A stretch of 64,000 nucleotides of DNA from Hyphobacterium sp. CCMP332 (GTDB lineage: Bacteria > Bacteroidota > Bacteroidia > Cytophagales > CCMP332), in NCBI GenBank assembly GCA_014323545.1, contig CP058647.1:1342001-1406000 (forward strand), in the 5' to 3' direction. The notes under the pieces are model-generated. The model made no database searches and had not been told where the DNA came from. It worked only from the letters and a program-made list of their open reading frames with translations. A program made the position numbers and the translations under genes. Below are positions 26,726 to 37,112 of the stretch, piece after piece; within the stretch, counting starts at the first letter, position 1, and each line of letters opens with the position of its first letter.

Positions 26726-29700
26726 TTATCTTTTGAAAGGTTCAATGCTTATATTTTTGGCCGAGTAGTTATAGCCAATGCCAAATGTGTGGTTGGTTCG
26801 TTTAAAAACAGCAATGGTGGGGCTGTTCCGTAAATTTTCTGTGTAACCTGCGGAAAGATTTAAATTCTCAATATCGTAAATCCTTGATTTGGCATTTGGA
26901 TTGGTTTTTATCTTTTGAAGGTTGGATACTCTGAAACTTCTGATCGTGTTATTGGTCGTCACTTTATCCTCATATTCCTTGGCCACCTCTGCTCCGGATT
27001 CCGCTTCTATCGCATCGAGTTTGTTTTCAAGGCGCACATCGGGGTCGAGTGGGTCAAATTTTGGTGTTACTCTTGACCTTTCATAACGAACAAAAAACGG
27101 CACCTTCAATCCAACTGACTCCGGGATGAATTTATCAACATTAATATTGGATTGAATGTCGTATTGCTCTTGTGTTGATCGCGAACGATCCGAAATTTTA
27201 TCGCCTATTGCTCCAAACCCTTCGGTGACATATTTACCGGAAGTGGTCACGGTAGCAAAATCAGCCAGTTTGGAATTGACTCTCGCCGTTGCTGCCCAAC
27301 CTGCGTTTTTGTCAAATTCAGCCACGCGAAGTTCATTAAACCACAAACAAACTGATTTTTGTTCATTAAGCTGCTCACTATCAAGGTATAAATTTCTAAC
27401 CCCTAGCATGACAGTTAGAACATTGCTTAAATCTGGATTTCCTTTCACCGAAATGGTGTATTTACCATTTTGATATTCGTAATAATTTACATCGCTATCA
27501 GGATTTGGGCTCAAGCCGTTTCTCTCTCTTCTCAGGGCTTTTGCTTTGGTAAGATCATCGAAAAGTATGTCAAATTCATTGCTTTCAGGCCAGATTTCTT
27601 CCGCTCCTCCGGCACCAGGATCGGTGATGTCTAAAGGAATTGAAACTTCATAATAATTGTCTTCGAAATCCGTTCCGATACGGATAAACGCTGCCATCTC
27701 TCCATCTTCCGCGCTTTGATCCGGAGAGTGCGCATGTACATACATTCTCAATCGTTTATAATTTAGGAAATCGAAGGTAACATTTTTGAAGACGGCTCTG
27801 GCCCGGTCGTTTCGCAGATCGTCCACACAGATTTGAAGCGATTGCTCATTGAGTTGTCTTGAAACTTGTGAGGTATTATCAAAATCACGAATTACGCCCG
27901 GTGGTAGCACATATGGTGAATTGTTCGCATCTCCCTGACCGTTTTCTTCAATATTTACGGTTGAGATGAAAAGGTTGCTTCTTTGATCATTTACAGGTTC
28001 TAAACCGGTATTTCTTGCTGCAAACTCATCTTCATAGCGTCTCCACTGACTCGATACCAATTGAAGATTTACAAACCTCAAAACAACAGGTTCCTCCCAG
28101 CCTGTTAAAAACATTCTCATCCATTTTATTGAATTAAAAGTCAGCCCTGAGCCGCCCTCCTGAGAAGCCAGGCTATTTTCCAACTCCCGAATTGGAATTC
28201 TGAATTGATACCAGCTGACATCCTCTCCATTGACATTGGCCACCACTCTGTCGGTAATGTACCCATTTCCTACTTGCATTTGCGCAGGTTTGAGGTCTAT
28301 CTTGTATTGAAAATATCTATTGAGCGGATCAACATTAAAATTTTGATTTAAATCTTCATCATCGGGGAGAGGACTATTCGATGGTGTAAAAAGATTGCTG
28401 TTGTTTTGAGCTGGGGAATTGCCCTGATTTCCATTGAATTTTTTATATCTCTCAATTACTGAAGGCTCTGAAACCGGGTAATCTCCTTGCAAGTAATAAA
28501 CGAAATCATCATTTGAGGGATCATCCAAAAGTCTTTGAGCTGCATCGGGATTTGCAATTTGCGATACCGCAGTGATATAAGGTTGATATGGACCAAAATT
28601 TCTTTCGCCTTCATTATTTAAACCATCCAAACCGATATCCTGCTGATTTCTGGCGTCCGGATCATTGTCAAATGCTCTGGTTACATTTGAAATGGTCGGT
28701 ACCTGAGCCCAATCTGTCGCTTCTGTAGCACCGACAGGAGGTAAACCGTTTTCAAAGGAATATTTTCCGTCTTTTAAAACGTCTTCTGAGATATCTCCAA
28801 GGTTAAAAAAGAGAGTTCCTCCCGTTGTATTATTGCTTCCTTCTGTCCCATTGGGACCTGTGGCCACTCTTCCATTATCCCCATCGAGGAATGGGTCCAT
28901 CAACCAAAATTCGATGTATTCAATATTTGCTGCATCAAAATTATTATTGAATGTAATTGGCCTCGTTATCCCCGCCCACTTGCTTTTAGCTACTTCGGGT
29001 CTGAATTTTCCGGTATTGAGGTCAATTTCAGAAAGATTGGGGTTGTAATTATAGGGCCCTCTTTCGGTCGGAAAAAAAGCTAGGTCAAAAGTAAATTCAT
29101 TAAAATTAACTGCCTGTCCTTGTCGGTTCGGAAACACCTCGTTGAAGCCAACGGCTCTTACATAGTGGTTTGCCAGCTGTTCCTGAGTAATGTGATCGGG
29201 CTTTCCCCTCCCCTGTTGACGGTAAAAAACATTATCAATGGTATACCATGCCAGTCTTGCACGATTATATCCGAATTCCAGACCATTCAATGAACTTTCG
29301 GGAAAAAGGAGCGGTGTGGATGCCAGTTTCCATGAATTAGGCACCCTGGTAAAATCGTAAGGTATTTCAGCTCCCTCGAAATCGTCGATATAAGAATTTC
29401 CTCCCGAACCCAATCTTCTATGCGATCCGGGGATAAGGTAAGCTGCTTCGGCATTTACGGTTACTGAAGATTTTTCTTTTGTAGAAATCAACGGAATAGC
29501 ATCTACGGCTTTGGTCAATAATCTGGATTCCTTCGACATACTCATGTCCATTCCCACCATTACATTTTTTGTGGGTTCATCGCCTATGTTTACCCTTGTA
29601 ATGATAGGCCGCTCATTTAGCATCATGAATGTACCCCCCAGGTTTACATCGCGATTTAATTTATAATCGAGTCTTGCCCCAAAGAGTGATCTTTGTTGAA

Positions 29701-31957
29701 AATTAAAGAGATCGGCTTTCTCGTATTGTATTCTAATTTCACTACCAGAGTTCAGTACGCCCTCATCGGTGATCAATACGCTTCCAAGATTGTAATTCAC
29801 TGTAAATTGCTGGCCTTCCGTAAGCTCAGAACTCCCTGCAAATACCTTCACCGAGCCTCTGGCAATATTGAATCCCGGTAGATTGATTTCTGATCCTGCC
29901 GAACCCTGATAAGATCCTTTAATCCTGAATTTATTTTTATCAGCTTGCAGACGCGCGATAGCTCTGGCGCCAGTATATAAAGTATCAAATGCATACTTAT
30001 TGGCCAATAAGCCTTGTTCCTGATCAAATACCTCTTCTCTTAAATAGGACCCAAAGGGTTCCAGTTTTGTAAAGAAGATTTTCCCTCTTCTTACATCGAT
30101 AGTAACAGGTTCATAAATCAGATTGGTTGAATTATCGACAAAATCAAAATTTCCATCTGCACCCGGATCATTATTGGGATTTAATTTATCGACTTCAAGC
30201 AATTGAACCAATGGAACATCTTTAATTCCGGGCCCACCTTCATGCAAAGAGGGATTATCAACACCTGAAGCATCATCCCTGTATATCACGCGCATTTCAA
30301 AGTTTTGCTGGGAAATCTGATTGGCACCTAATGAATAGACGTTTTTCATCATCAGATCCCATGTGGGATTATCCAAAAGAGGGCTCGAACTAGGCCTAAG
30401 CAATTTTAGATATATATTTTGGCGGTCTCCAAGGTTACTGTAATCCTCCTGCAATTCCCCAACCTTGTAATTTCTTCCGTTGACAGAATATTCAAAGGCC
30501 ACCGCTACAACCACATCCTGCTGGAAAGATTGGTGAATGGTTATATATCCAAGTTTTGGATGAAAACTGTATTCTGAATCCGTAAGTTTTCTTACTCTAT
30601 CAATGGTTTCAAAATCCTGCCCCGGCAATAATCCGTAAACCTCAAGATTCGCTACTGTTCCATCATTTCTAATGGCCTGATCGGAACGCATGGTTTGATA
30701 TAAATTATTATTCTCATTATCAACCGGTGCATTAGGGTTTACTGTAAAGCCAAATTGTGCATTATCCTGGATTCTGGTAATTTCAGGACGAGCTTCACCC
30801 AAATCGGTAAAAGCGATCATGTTTCTTTGTGACTGGGTTTCCTGGTTTCTGTTGGTTACATAAACTTCAACCCTATTAATAATTACCCCGGAATTTATAA
30901 TTGGATAATTTTCAAGCCAGGTTTCATAATTATCGCGGAAATAATGGGATAAAAAGAAATGTCGGTCTTCATCGTAATCTGAAACCGGAATATCAAATTC
31001 TGTATTTTGAACACCTCCGGAACTGATGGTAATGGATTCCGTTCTACCCCTCTGGTTCGACACAACTGCTTCAACATTTAGCTTGCCGAATTTTAGTTTT
31101 GTTTTAACACCCATTAGGTTTTGTGAACCCTGAATCAAGGCACTCGGTGGGTTAAAGGAAATGTTTCCCGCTTCAATATCCTGAATGATATCTTCTTCAA
31201 AACCCTGATAATCTACTTTTACCTGATTCTCAAATTCAAATGATGCTTTGGTATCCCAATTGGCTGTGATTTTAAGTTTTTCTCCTACATTTCCTACCAG
31301 GTTCATACTGATTTGTTGATCGAAATTAAATCCTCCATTTCGTTGTTGTCGAATTGGAATTGCCGGATTATCTACTCTTTGCCATCTGGCTCCGAAATCG
31401 AGGGTTACAAATCCATTTGGCCGTATATCCACATAATTCCCTCCAAAAATTCTGTCAAAAGCCGGGGATAAATATATTTTGGGGATCAGGCTTCTGTCAT
31501 TTCCAAGTGGATTATCATCGCCCTTGCTGCCTGTTTTTTCCATGAAATACTGGCGATCCATCTCTGCTTTTCGCATTTCATAAAATCGATCATAAGACAT
31601 GGTCGTTGGGGGTCTGTAGAGATCGTCACCAACTTTTTCGGTTATGGTAAAATTTTTAAGGCTATCATCGATTTGTACATCCGTATCGATATTAGATGGA
31701 AGTCCTAAATACAAGGAAGACCGCGAAAGGCGGTCGGTCATTGAATTTCCATAATAATCTTGTGTACCAAAATTTGGTCGCCGGCTGGGCTCATAGGGTT
31801 TTATTGAGTCCGTATCCAATGAATCAGGAGGAACCATTGCGCCCACCAATGAAGATAATTCCAGAAATTCGCCAATAGCGATTCCTGCAAAGCCTTCTCC
31901 TATTGCGCATAAGAGAAGAATGAATATTCCACATATGAAGCGTAATTTAAAACTCAA
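26726..31957 (-). CDS. sprA: SprA T9SS outer-membrane translocon, N-terminal part
   Basis: 1743 residues up to an in-frame TAA. SprA is the giant 36-strand barrel that passes T9SS cargo across the outer membrane. It starts at TTG 31957 with signal LRFICGIFILLLCAIGEGFA. Typical SprA segments are IPKIYLSPAFDRIFGGNYVD near 155, the GFVTLDFGARWQRVDNP region and VNAEAAYLIPGSHRRLG near 840. With the 3' part the frame spans about 2447 codons, matching the family (about 2400). Order ruvA-sprA-gcvH is conserved. No other damage is seen, so the stop is isolated. Confidence 0.93.
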   Translation of the reverse strand: MSFKLRFICGIFILLLCAIGEGFAGIAIGEFLELSSLVGAMVPPDSLDTDSIKPYEPSRRPNFGTQDYYGNSMTDRLSRSSLYLGLPSNIDTDVQIDDSLKNFTITEKVGDDLYRPPTTMSYDRFYEMRKAEMDRQYFMEKTGSKGDDNPLGNDRSLIPKIYLSPAFDRIFGGNYVDIRPNGFVTLDFGARWQRVDNPAIPIRQQRNGGFNFDQQISMNLVGNVGEKLKITANWDTKASFEFENQVKVDYQGFEEDIIQDIEAGNISFNPPSALIQGSQNLMGVKTKLKFGKLNVEAVVSNQRGRTESITISSGGVQNTEFDIPVSDYDEDRHFFLSHYFRDNYETWLENYPIINSGVIINRVEVYVTNRNQETQSQRNMIAFTDLGEARPEITRIQDNAQFGFTVNPNAPVDNENNNLYQTMRSDQAIRNDGTVANLEVYGLLPGQDFETIDRVRKLTDSEYSFHPKLGYITIHQSFQQDVVVAVAFEYSVNGRNYKVGELQEDYSNLGDRQNIYLKLLRPSSSPLLDNPTWDLMMKNVYSLGANQISQQNFEMRVIYRDDASGVDNPSLHEGGPGIKDVPLVQLLEVDKLNPNNDPGADGNFDFVDNSTNLIYEPVTIDVRRGKIFFTKLEPFGSYLREEVFDQEQGLLANKYAFDTLYTGARAIARLQADKNKFRIKGSYQGSAGSEINLPGFNIARGSVKVFAGSSELTEGQQFTVNYNLGSVLITDEGVLNSGSEIRIQYEKADLFNFQQRSLFGARLDYKLNRDVNLGGTFMMLNERPIITRVNIGDEPTKNVMVGMDMSMSKESRLLTKAVDAIPLISTKEKSSVTVNAEAAYLIPGSHRRLGSGGNSYIDDFEGAEIPYDFTRVPNSWKLASTPLLFPESSLNGLEFGYNRARLAWYTIDNVFYRQQGRGKPDHITQEQLANHYVRAVGFNEVFPNRQGQAVNFNEFTFDLAFFPTERGPYNYNPNLSEIDLNTGKFRPEVAKSKWAGITRPITFNNNFDAANIEYIEFWLMDPFLDGDNGRVATGPNGTEGSNNTTGGTLFFNLGDISEDVLKDGKYSFENGLPPVGATEATDWAQVPTISNVTRAFDNDPDARNQQDIGLDGLNNEGERNFGPYQPYITAVSQIANPDAAQRLLDDPSNDDFVYYLQGDYPVSEPSVIERYKKFNGNQGNSPAQNNSNLFTPSNSPLPDDEDLNQNFNVDPLNRYFQYKIDLKPAQMQVGNGYITDRVVANVNGEDVSWYQFRIPIRELENSLASQEGGSGLTFNSIKWMRMFLTGWEEPVVLRFVNLQLVSSQWRRYEDEFAARNTGLEPVNDQRSNLFISTVNIEENGQGDANNSPYVLPPGVIRDFDNTSQVSRQLNEQSLQICVDDLRNDRARAVFKNVTFDFLNYKRLRMYVHAHSPDQSAEDGEMAAFIRIGTDFEDNYYEVSIPLDITDPGAGGAEEIWPESNEFDILFDDLTKAKALRRERNGLSPNPDSDVNYYEYQNGKYTISVKGNPDLSNVLTVMLGVRNLYLDSEQLNEQKSVCLWFNELRVAEFDKNAGWAATARVNSKLADFATVTTSGKYVTEGFGAIGDKISDRSRSTQEQYDIQSNINVDKFIPESVGLKVPFFVRYERSRVTPKFDPLDPDVRLENKLDAIEAESGAEVAKEYEDKVTTNNTIRSFRVSNLQKIKTNPNAKSRIYDIENLNLSAGYTENLRNSPTIAVFKRTNHTFGIGYNYSAKNISIEPFKR

Positions 31958-31971
31958 ACGTAGACTGAGGT

Positions 31972-32562
31972 TTAGGCAGATTTTAAAACTGACTTAATTA
32001 ATTCTTCTAACCGGATGTTTGTTCCCTTGTCTCTCATCACATTATCAATTGCTTTTTCTGCTGCGGCTTTAGTATAGCCGAGAGTTAATAAAGCGGATAA
32101 CGCTTCTGAGCGCATAGTATTGTCAGTTCCGGAAGAATTTAATGAGGAATTTTCAAGGAGTTCATCAGGTAATTTGTCTTTTAATTCGAGGATAATTCTC
32201 TGCGCTGTTTTAGCACCTATTCCCTTGACGGCCTGGATGACGCTGACCTGTGAATTAAGAATGGCAGACATAAGGTCCGAAGGCTTCAAGCTGGACAAAA
32301 GCATCAATGCTGTATTTGGCCCGACCCCACTTATGGAAATTAATTGTTGAAAAACCATTTTTTCTTTTTTGTCATTGAAACCATAAAGTGTGTGTGAGTC
32401 CTCCTTGACATGAAAATGGGTATGTAAAAATACCTCTTCTTTATCGCCTATTTCAGAATAAGTATTAAGTGAAATTCGTACTTCATGCCCAATTCCATTG
32501 ACATCAATTATAAAGTGTGAGGGGTCCTTAAAGACTATCTGACCTCTGATGAATGCTATCAT
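31972..32562 (-). CDS. ruvA: Holliday junction branch-migration protein RuvA
   Basis: 196 residues from ATG at 32562; the open frame extends upstream into maeB but MIAFIRGQIVFKDPSHFII is the true N-terminus. The OB-fold is followed by helix-hairpin-helix motifs (LISISGVGPNTALMLLSSL and VKGIGAKTAQRIILELKDKL) and a C-terminal RuvB-binding helical domain. RuvA binds four-way junctions and loads RuvB, encoded at 6500. maeB precedes it by 7 bases and sprA follows by 14. Confidence 0.96.
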   Translation of the reverse strand: MIAFIRGQIVFKDPSHFIIDVNGIGHEVRISLNTYSEIGDKEEVFLHTHFHVKEDSHTLYGFNDKKEKMVFQQLISISGVGPNTALMLLSSLKPSDLMSAILNSQVSVIQAVKGIGAKTAQRIILELKDKLPDELLENSSLNSSGTDNTMRSEALSALLTLGYTKAAAEKAIDNVMRDKGTNIRLEELIKSVLKSA

Positions 32563-32569
32563 TTGTTTT

Positions 32570-34831
32570 CTATTTGCTTTGGGCATCAACCACACCCACT
32601 GCAACCATATTTATAATTTCTCTTATTGTGCTTCCTTGTTGTAAAATGTGAACCGGCTTATTCATTCCCATGAGAATCGGACCGATCGAATCCATTCCCC
32701 CCAGTTCCTGTAATAGTTTGTAAGTAATATTCCCTGAAGCAAGGTCAGGAAATATCAGTGTATTGGCACCGTCTTTTACCAGGGTGCTAAATGAAAAATG
32801 CTCTTTTTGAAGATCTGGGCTAATTGCTACATTGGCTTGAAATTCACCTTCAATTAATAAATCCGGGAATTTCTCTTTGGCTTTTTTAACCGCCTTCATC
32901 ATTCTTTCAGGCACTTTACCTTTGGCAGAGCCAAAATTAGAATAAGAAAGCAGACCAATTTTAGGCTCTAAGTTAAAATTCTTAACTGCCTTGGCTGTCA
33001 TTCCTATAATCTCTACCAAATCATCTACATCGGGTTCCCGATGGATGGTCGTATCTGCGAGAAAAAATATCCCTTTCTCATTGATCAAAATGTACATTCC
33101 GGCCACCCGTTTCCATTCCGGATCAGCGCCGATAACTTCCAGTGCCGGACGAATGGTTTTAGGATAATCTCTGGTCAACCCGGAAATCATTACATCTGCC
33201 ATTCCGGTTTCCACCATGGCAGCGGCAAAATAATTTCTATCCCTCATCAATTTGGTGGCCATATATTTCGTTACACCTCTTCTTTGTCGTTTTTCGTAAA
33301 GAAGATTTCCAAATTTCTCACATAAGTCCGGTGTGAGGAAAGGATCAATAATTTCGCATGCATCCAGATCCAGATTATTTTCTTCAATCAGTGCTTTGAT
33401 CTTTTTTTCATTACCCAGAAGAATCGGGAAAGCAATGCCCTCATCAAGAGATGCCTGAGCTGCTTTTAAAATGGTAAGATTATCGCTTTCTACAAATGCA
33501 ACTTTTTTGGGATCCTTTGTCGCCCTGTTAATAATTCTGGAAATTAAGCGCTGATCTATGCCAATACGTTGTAAAAGGTCATTTTCATATTCTTTCCAAT
33601 CAGAAATGAGCAATTGAGCTACATTGGAATCCATTGCAGCTTTTGCCACCGCCGGAGAAATTCTCGTAATCAATCGTGGATCGAGTGGTTTTGGGATTAG
33701 ATAATCTTTGCCAAAGCTGAGGGTATTATTTCCATAAGCTTTATTAACGATCTCAGGAACCGGTTCTTTTGCCAGGTTGGCTATGGCATAGACCGCAGCC
33801 AATTTCATTTCGCTGTTTATGCTTTTAGCTCTTACATCAAGCGCTCCGCGGAAAATAAATGGAAATCCCAGCACATTATTGACCTGATTTGGATGGTCTG
33901 ATCTTCCCGTTGCCATATAAATATCTTTCCTGGTTTTCATGGCCAGGTCATAATCGATTTCTGGAACCGGATTTGCCAACGCAAATACAATAGGATCCTT
34001 ATTCATATTCTTGAGCATTTTAGGACTTACCAAGTTGCCTACAGACAAGCCTACAAAAACATCGGCATCTATAAATGCATCTTCAAGCTGAATCTCTTTA
34101 TCCGTGCTTGCAAAAGCCCTTTTAAGATCATCAATATCTTTTCGTTTTTTGTTAATCAAGCCCTTGCTGTCAAACATGAAAAGATTTTTTTTCTGCGCAC
34201 CAAGTTCAATCATCAGGCTGGCACAGGACAATGCTGCCGCGCCTGCTCCATTAAATACAATTTTAATGTCCTTTATTTTTTTGCCATTCAAATCCAACGC
34301 ATTTATCAGCGCAGCACAGGAAATTATTGCGGTGCCGTGTTGGTCATCGTGCATGACAGGAATATCCATTTTATCCCGGAGTTCCCTTTCTATTTCAAAT
34401 GCTTCCGGCGATTTGATGTCCTCCAGATTGATCCCTCCAAAAGTCGGTTCCAGCGATTTGACAATTTTTATAAATTCTTTCGGATCGGTTTCGTCTATTT
34501 CCAAATCAAATACATCGATTCCTGCAAATTTTTTAAAAAGCACGCCTTTACCCTCCATTACGGGCTTACTTGCCTCAGGCCCAATATTTCCAAGTCCTAA
34601 TACGGCTGTGCCATTTGAAATAACACCTACAAGATTGCCCTTGGCTGTATAGCGATATACGTCGGTAGGATTTTCGGCAATATCCTTACAAGGTTCTGCA
34701 ACGCCCGGTGAATATGCCAATGCCAGGTCTTGTTGTGAGCTTAATGGTTTGGTAGGAATAACCTCTATTTTTCCCGGCTTTCCCTGCTCATGATAGGATA
34801 GAGCATCCTTTCTTCTAATCTTAATAGCCAT
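32570..34831 (-). CDS. maeB: NADP-dependent malic enzyme fused to a phosphotransacetylase-like domain
   Basis: 753 residues. Residues 1-420 are malic enzyme: YSPGVAEPCKDIAENP, the VLGLGNIGPEASKPVMEGKG loop, MHDDQHGTAI and the NAD(P)-binding IVFNGAGAAALSC. Residues 430-750 are a phosphate acetyltransferase-like domain (FPILLGNEKKIKALIEEN, GPILMGMNKPVHILQQGST) that acts as a regulatory part in MaeB. It converts malate to pyruvate and CO2. ATG at 34831. A long antisense open frame inside it is a shadow. Confidence 0.96.
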   Translation of the reverse strand: MAIKIRRKDALSYHEQGKPGKIEVIPTKPLSSQQDLALAYSPGVAEPCKDIAENPTDVYRYTAKGNLVGVISNGTAVLGLGNIGPEASKPVMEGKGVLFKKFAGIDVFDLEIDETDPKEFIKIVKSLEPTFGGINLEDIKSPEAFEIERELRDKMDIPVMHDDQHGTAIISCAALINALDLNGKKIKDIKIVFNGAGAAALSCASLMIELGAQKKNLFMFDSKGLINKKRKDIDDLKRAFASTDKEIQLEDAFIDADVFVGLSVGNLVSPKMLKNMNKDPIVFALANPVPEIDYDLAMKTRKDIYMATGRSDHPNQVNNVLGFPFIFRGALDVRAKSINSEMKLAAVYAIANLAKEPVPEIVNKAYGNNTLSFGKDYLIPKPLDPRLITRISPAVAKAAMDSNVAQLLISDWKEYENDLLQRIGIDQRLISRIINRATKDPKKVAFVESDNLTILKAAQASLDEGIAFPILLGNEKKIKALIEENNLDLDACEIIDPFLTPDLCEKFGNLLYEKRQRRGVTKYMATKLMRDRNYFAAAMVETGMADVMISGLTRDYPKTIRPALEVIGADPEWKRVAGMYILINEKGIFFLADTTIHREPDVDDLVEIIGMTAKAVKNFNLEPKIGLLSYSNFGSAKGKVPERMMKAVKKAKEKFPDLLIEGEFQANVAISPDLQKEHFSFSTLVKDGANTLIFPDLASGNITYKLLQELGGMDSIGPILMGMNKPVHILQQGSTIREIINMVAVGVVDAQSK

Positions 34832-34904
34832 AGGCGAGGTTCTTTAATGGCAAATATAGCCATATCAATAAGTAATAATCAATTGTATGAAAGGGCGGGG
34901 CTTG

Positions 34905-35996
34905 TTATGATTCCATATCTTCTTCTGAATAGATTTTGAATGTATATAACACCGCTTCCAGCTCTCTAACTATATGCCTTTTAATTTTATTGGGAGCGTA
35001 CAGGAAGCCCTCTATATAATACATTCGATTTGAGGCTTCATCAACAAAGGTATAGGAGATAAATGGACCTCCCCTTGTGTTGTTTTTGAGTTTCCAGAGA
35101 CCGCGGCATTCAATGGCAAATTTTCCATTGAAATCCACTTTTTGGCTAAGTACCGGCAAATACTTTTCATCCGTGAGCATGTAGGAAACGGTGTCTTTTT
35201 CACCACTACCAAAAAGATGATTTTTGCCAATTTCATTTCTCCATTTAATGATAGAATCTTTTTCAAACTCGGCTTCTGATAGGTAATTTTTCCGTGCTAT
35301 TATTAGATTCCTGAAAAGATCTGTACCCAATTGACTCATCCAAACAAATGTGTCGCGATCAACTGCCAAATCGTATCCGAAAGGTACCCTGAATCCATAC
35401 TCATGTTTGTTTTCCAGGTACTTGGTCAAATCTTTTTCTTCCTTACCGCGGTACAATTCCAATTGAATTCTTCTTCTTTCATGATCATCGATCATGTCGA
35501 TAATGTTCTGCTCGTTGTTTTTCACATTTTCAATGAGCTCTTTTTCATTTCGGCCATAGAGGTGAATTACCAATTGGTTTTTTGCAAATTCATCCTTCCT
35601 TGTATAAATAAATTCCTTTCCGTCTTTCTTTATTTTATTAAGTGATTTTTTTGAAAAATAACCCTGAATTCTCCTATTGGCCTTTGATTTGTTGTCCAAT
35701 GTAGTGACGTAGATAATTGTGGATTGATATTTTAATAAGCCATCGAACAAGGATGGTTTAATATGTCTCAAATTAAAATAAGCTTCTGCCTGGGGAAGTC
35801 CCGGAAATGGTTTTTGAAAAGTAGTTTTTAATGCATATCCCAGCTCACCTTCCCATTGCAATGAATCCATAACAAGAACTACTTCACCGTAAGCACCCTG
35901 ACTGTTTTTTTTGGTGCTGGTATTATTTCTAATTTCCTCGCAAGAGCTGAATAAGATGATGAGAACAGAAAAACCGAATACGAAATAACTTTTCAT
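34905..35996 (-). CDS. DUF4837 family lipoprotein
   Basis: 363 residues. The signal SYFVFGFSVLIILFSSC has a lipobox with Cys near 19. The rest matches the DUF4837 pattern: SQGAYGEVVLVMDSLQWEGE near 33, and CRGLWKLKNNTRGGPFISYT with RMYYIEGFLYAPNKIKR near the end. Function is unknown; presence in Bacteroidota envelopes is known. No operon partner is obvious; maeB starts about 70 bases further on. Confidence 0.85.
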   Translation of the reverse strand: MKSYFVFGFSVLIILFSSCEEIRNNTSTKKNSQGAYGEVVLVMDSLQWEGELGYALKTTFQKPFPGLPQAEAYFNLRHIKPSLFDGLLKYQSTIIYVTTLDNKSKANRRIQGYFSKKSLNKIKKDGKEFIYTRKDEFAKNQLVIHLYGRNEKELIENVKNNEQNIIDMIDDHERRRIQLELYRGKEEKDLTKYLENKHEYGFRVPFGYDLAVDRDTFVWMSQLGTDLFRNLIIARKNYLSEAEFEKDSIIKWRNEIGKNHLFGSGEKDTVSYMLTDEKYLPVLSQKVDFNGKFAIECRGLWKLKNNTRGGPFISYTFVDEASNRMYYIEGFLYAPNKIKRHIVRELEAVLYTFKIYSEEDMES

Positions 35997-36047
35997 GAAT
36001 AGAATATATTAAAACCGAAATTGATCTGGCTAAAATATAAAAGCCTT

Positions 36048-37010
36048 TTAAACTTGAGCCGATTGAACCAGAGTATCTTGATAACGAAAGGCCAATTCTT
36101 CTATTTCTTTTTTCTTGGGAAGGGCGTTGATCCATTCCTCGGGTATCTTTTCACCTCCGTAAAATATCGCAGCAAGAGCTCCTGAAAGTGCGGCGTTGGT
36201 ATCTGTATCTTCTCCTAAATTAACCGCTTTTAGTACACATTCGGTATAAGAACGGCTTTTCATAAAAGACCAAAGTACCGCTTCAAGGGAATGAATTACA
36301 TAACAGGAAGCTTTAATTTCAGATTCATAATAGGTCGAAATAGAATTTTTTAAAATTCTGTCATAATCTGAAACGACTTTTTTATTCAATTCCTCGTGAC
36401 TCCCTATAAATTCATTGACCTTGTCCTGCATTTTTTTGTAGGCCATCAATTTATTATTGCCATTTATCAATTGAATACAAAACTCAATATAAATAAAGCA
36501 GGCTAAAACAGATTTTTGATTGCTATGTGTAATGGATGAAATTTCTTTGATCTTTTTATATCTGTTTTCTACATCGTCTTCCAGTACATCAAATGCGAGG
36601 GGTAAAATTCTCATAAGGGCTCCATTACCCGTGGCATAGTCCTCGAAATCGCCTGATTCTTCCGGGCTAACACCTCTGTTCAATCTTTCAATGGCATTTT
36701 TGGTAGAAGTTTCAAGATGAAATAATTTGCCATGAGGGGTCCAGTAATTTCGGAAATAAAAATCGGTTAGTTTTTTACAGAAGTCTTTTACATTATATCC
36801 ATTGCAAAGACTTTCCATGAAGATAAAAGAAAGTGAACTGTCATCTGACCAGGTCCCTGCCGGTTGACTATGAGTTCCATTCTGACGCATGCCAACGACG
36901 GGGTCATTTTTTAATACCGATCTTGATTTATATTCAACAGGTAATCCCAGAGCATCTCCAACTGCGAATCCAAATATTGCATCTCGAACGAGATTGCGAC
37001 TCATGCTCAT
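36048..37010 (-). CDS. ADP-ribosylglycohydrolase family protein
   Basis: 320 residues. The family's metal-binding motifs are present: AVGDALGLPVEYKSR near 15, GTWSDDSSLSF near 47 and NLGEDTDTNAALSGALAAIF near 268. Enzymes of this family remove ADP-ribose from proteins or nucleic acids, or hydrolyse related compounds, with two Mg2+ ions. The substrate cannot be told and no ADP-ribosyltransferase is adjacent. ATG at 37010 is used; a second Met two codons in is possible. Confidence 0.93.
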   Translation of the reverse strand: MSMSRNLVRDAIFGFAVGDALGLPVEYKSRSVLKNDPVVGMRQNGTHSQPAGTWSDDSSLSFIFMESLCNGYNVKDFCKKLTDFYFRNYWTPHGKLFHLETSTKNAIERLNRGVSPEESGDFEDYATGNGALMRILPLAFDVLEDDVENRYKKIKEISSITHSNQKSVLACFIYIEFCIQLINGNNKLMAYKKMQDKVNEFIGSHEELNKKVVSDYDRILKNSISTYYESEIKASCYVIHSLEAVLWSFMKSRSYTECVLKAVNLGEDTDTNAALSGALAAIFYGGEKIPEEWINALPKKKEIEELAFRYQDTLVQSAQV

Positions 37011-37112
37011 TGTTCTTGATTTAGGCGTTCCAATAAAATGACTTAATAGCCTAAAGTATTACAAATTTGAGAAATTATCAAGTATTTAATAATGAAGCTT
37101 TTACCGACTTAA

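Noticed and set aside
26705-26728. Frameshift as the cause of the split sprA
   Set aside because: Both halves are in the same frame, so a single indel cannot explain it; only a nonsense codon or paired indels can.
34104-34652. 182-codon open frame on the plus strand inside maeB
   Set aside because: It is the antisense shadow of the well-supported malic enzyme gene and matches no family.
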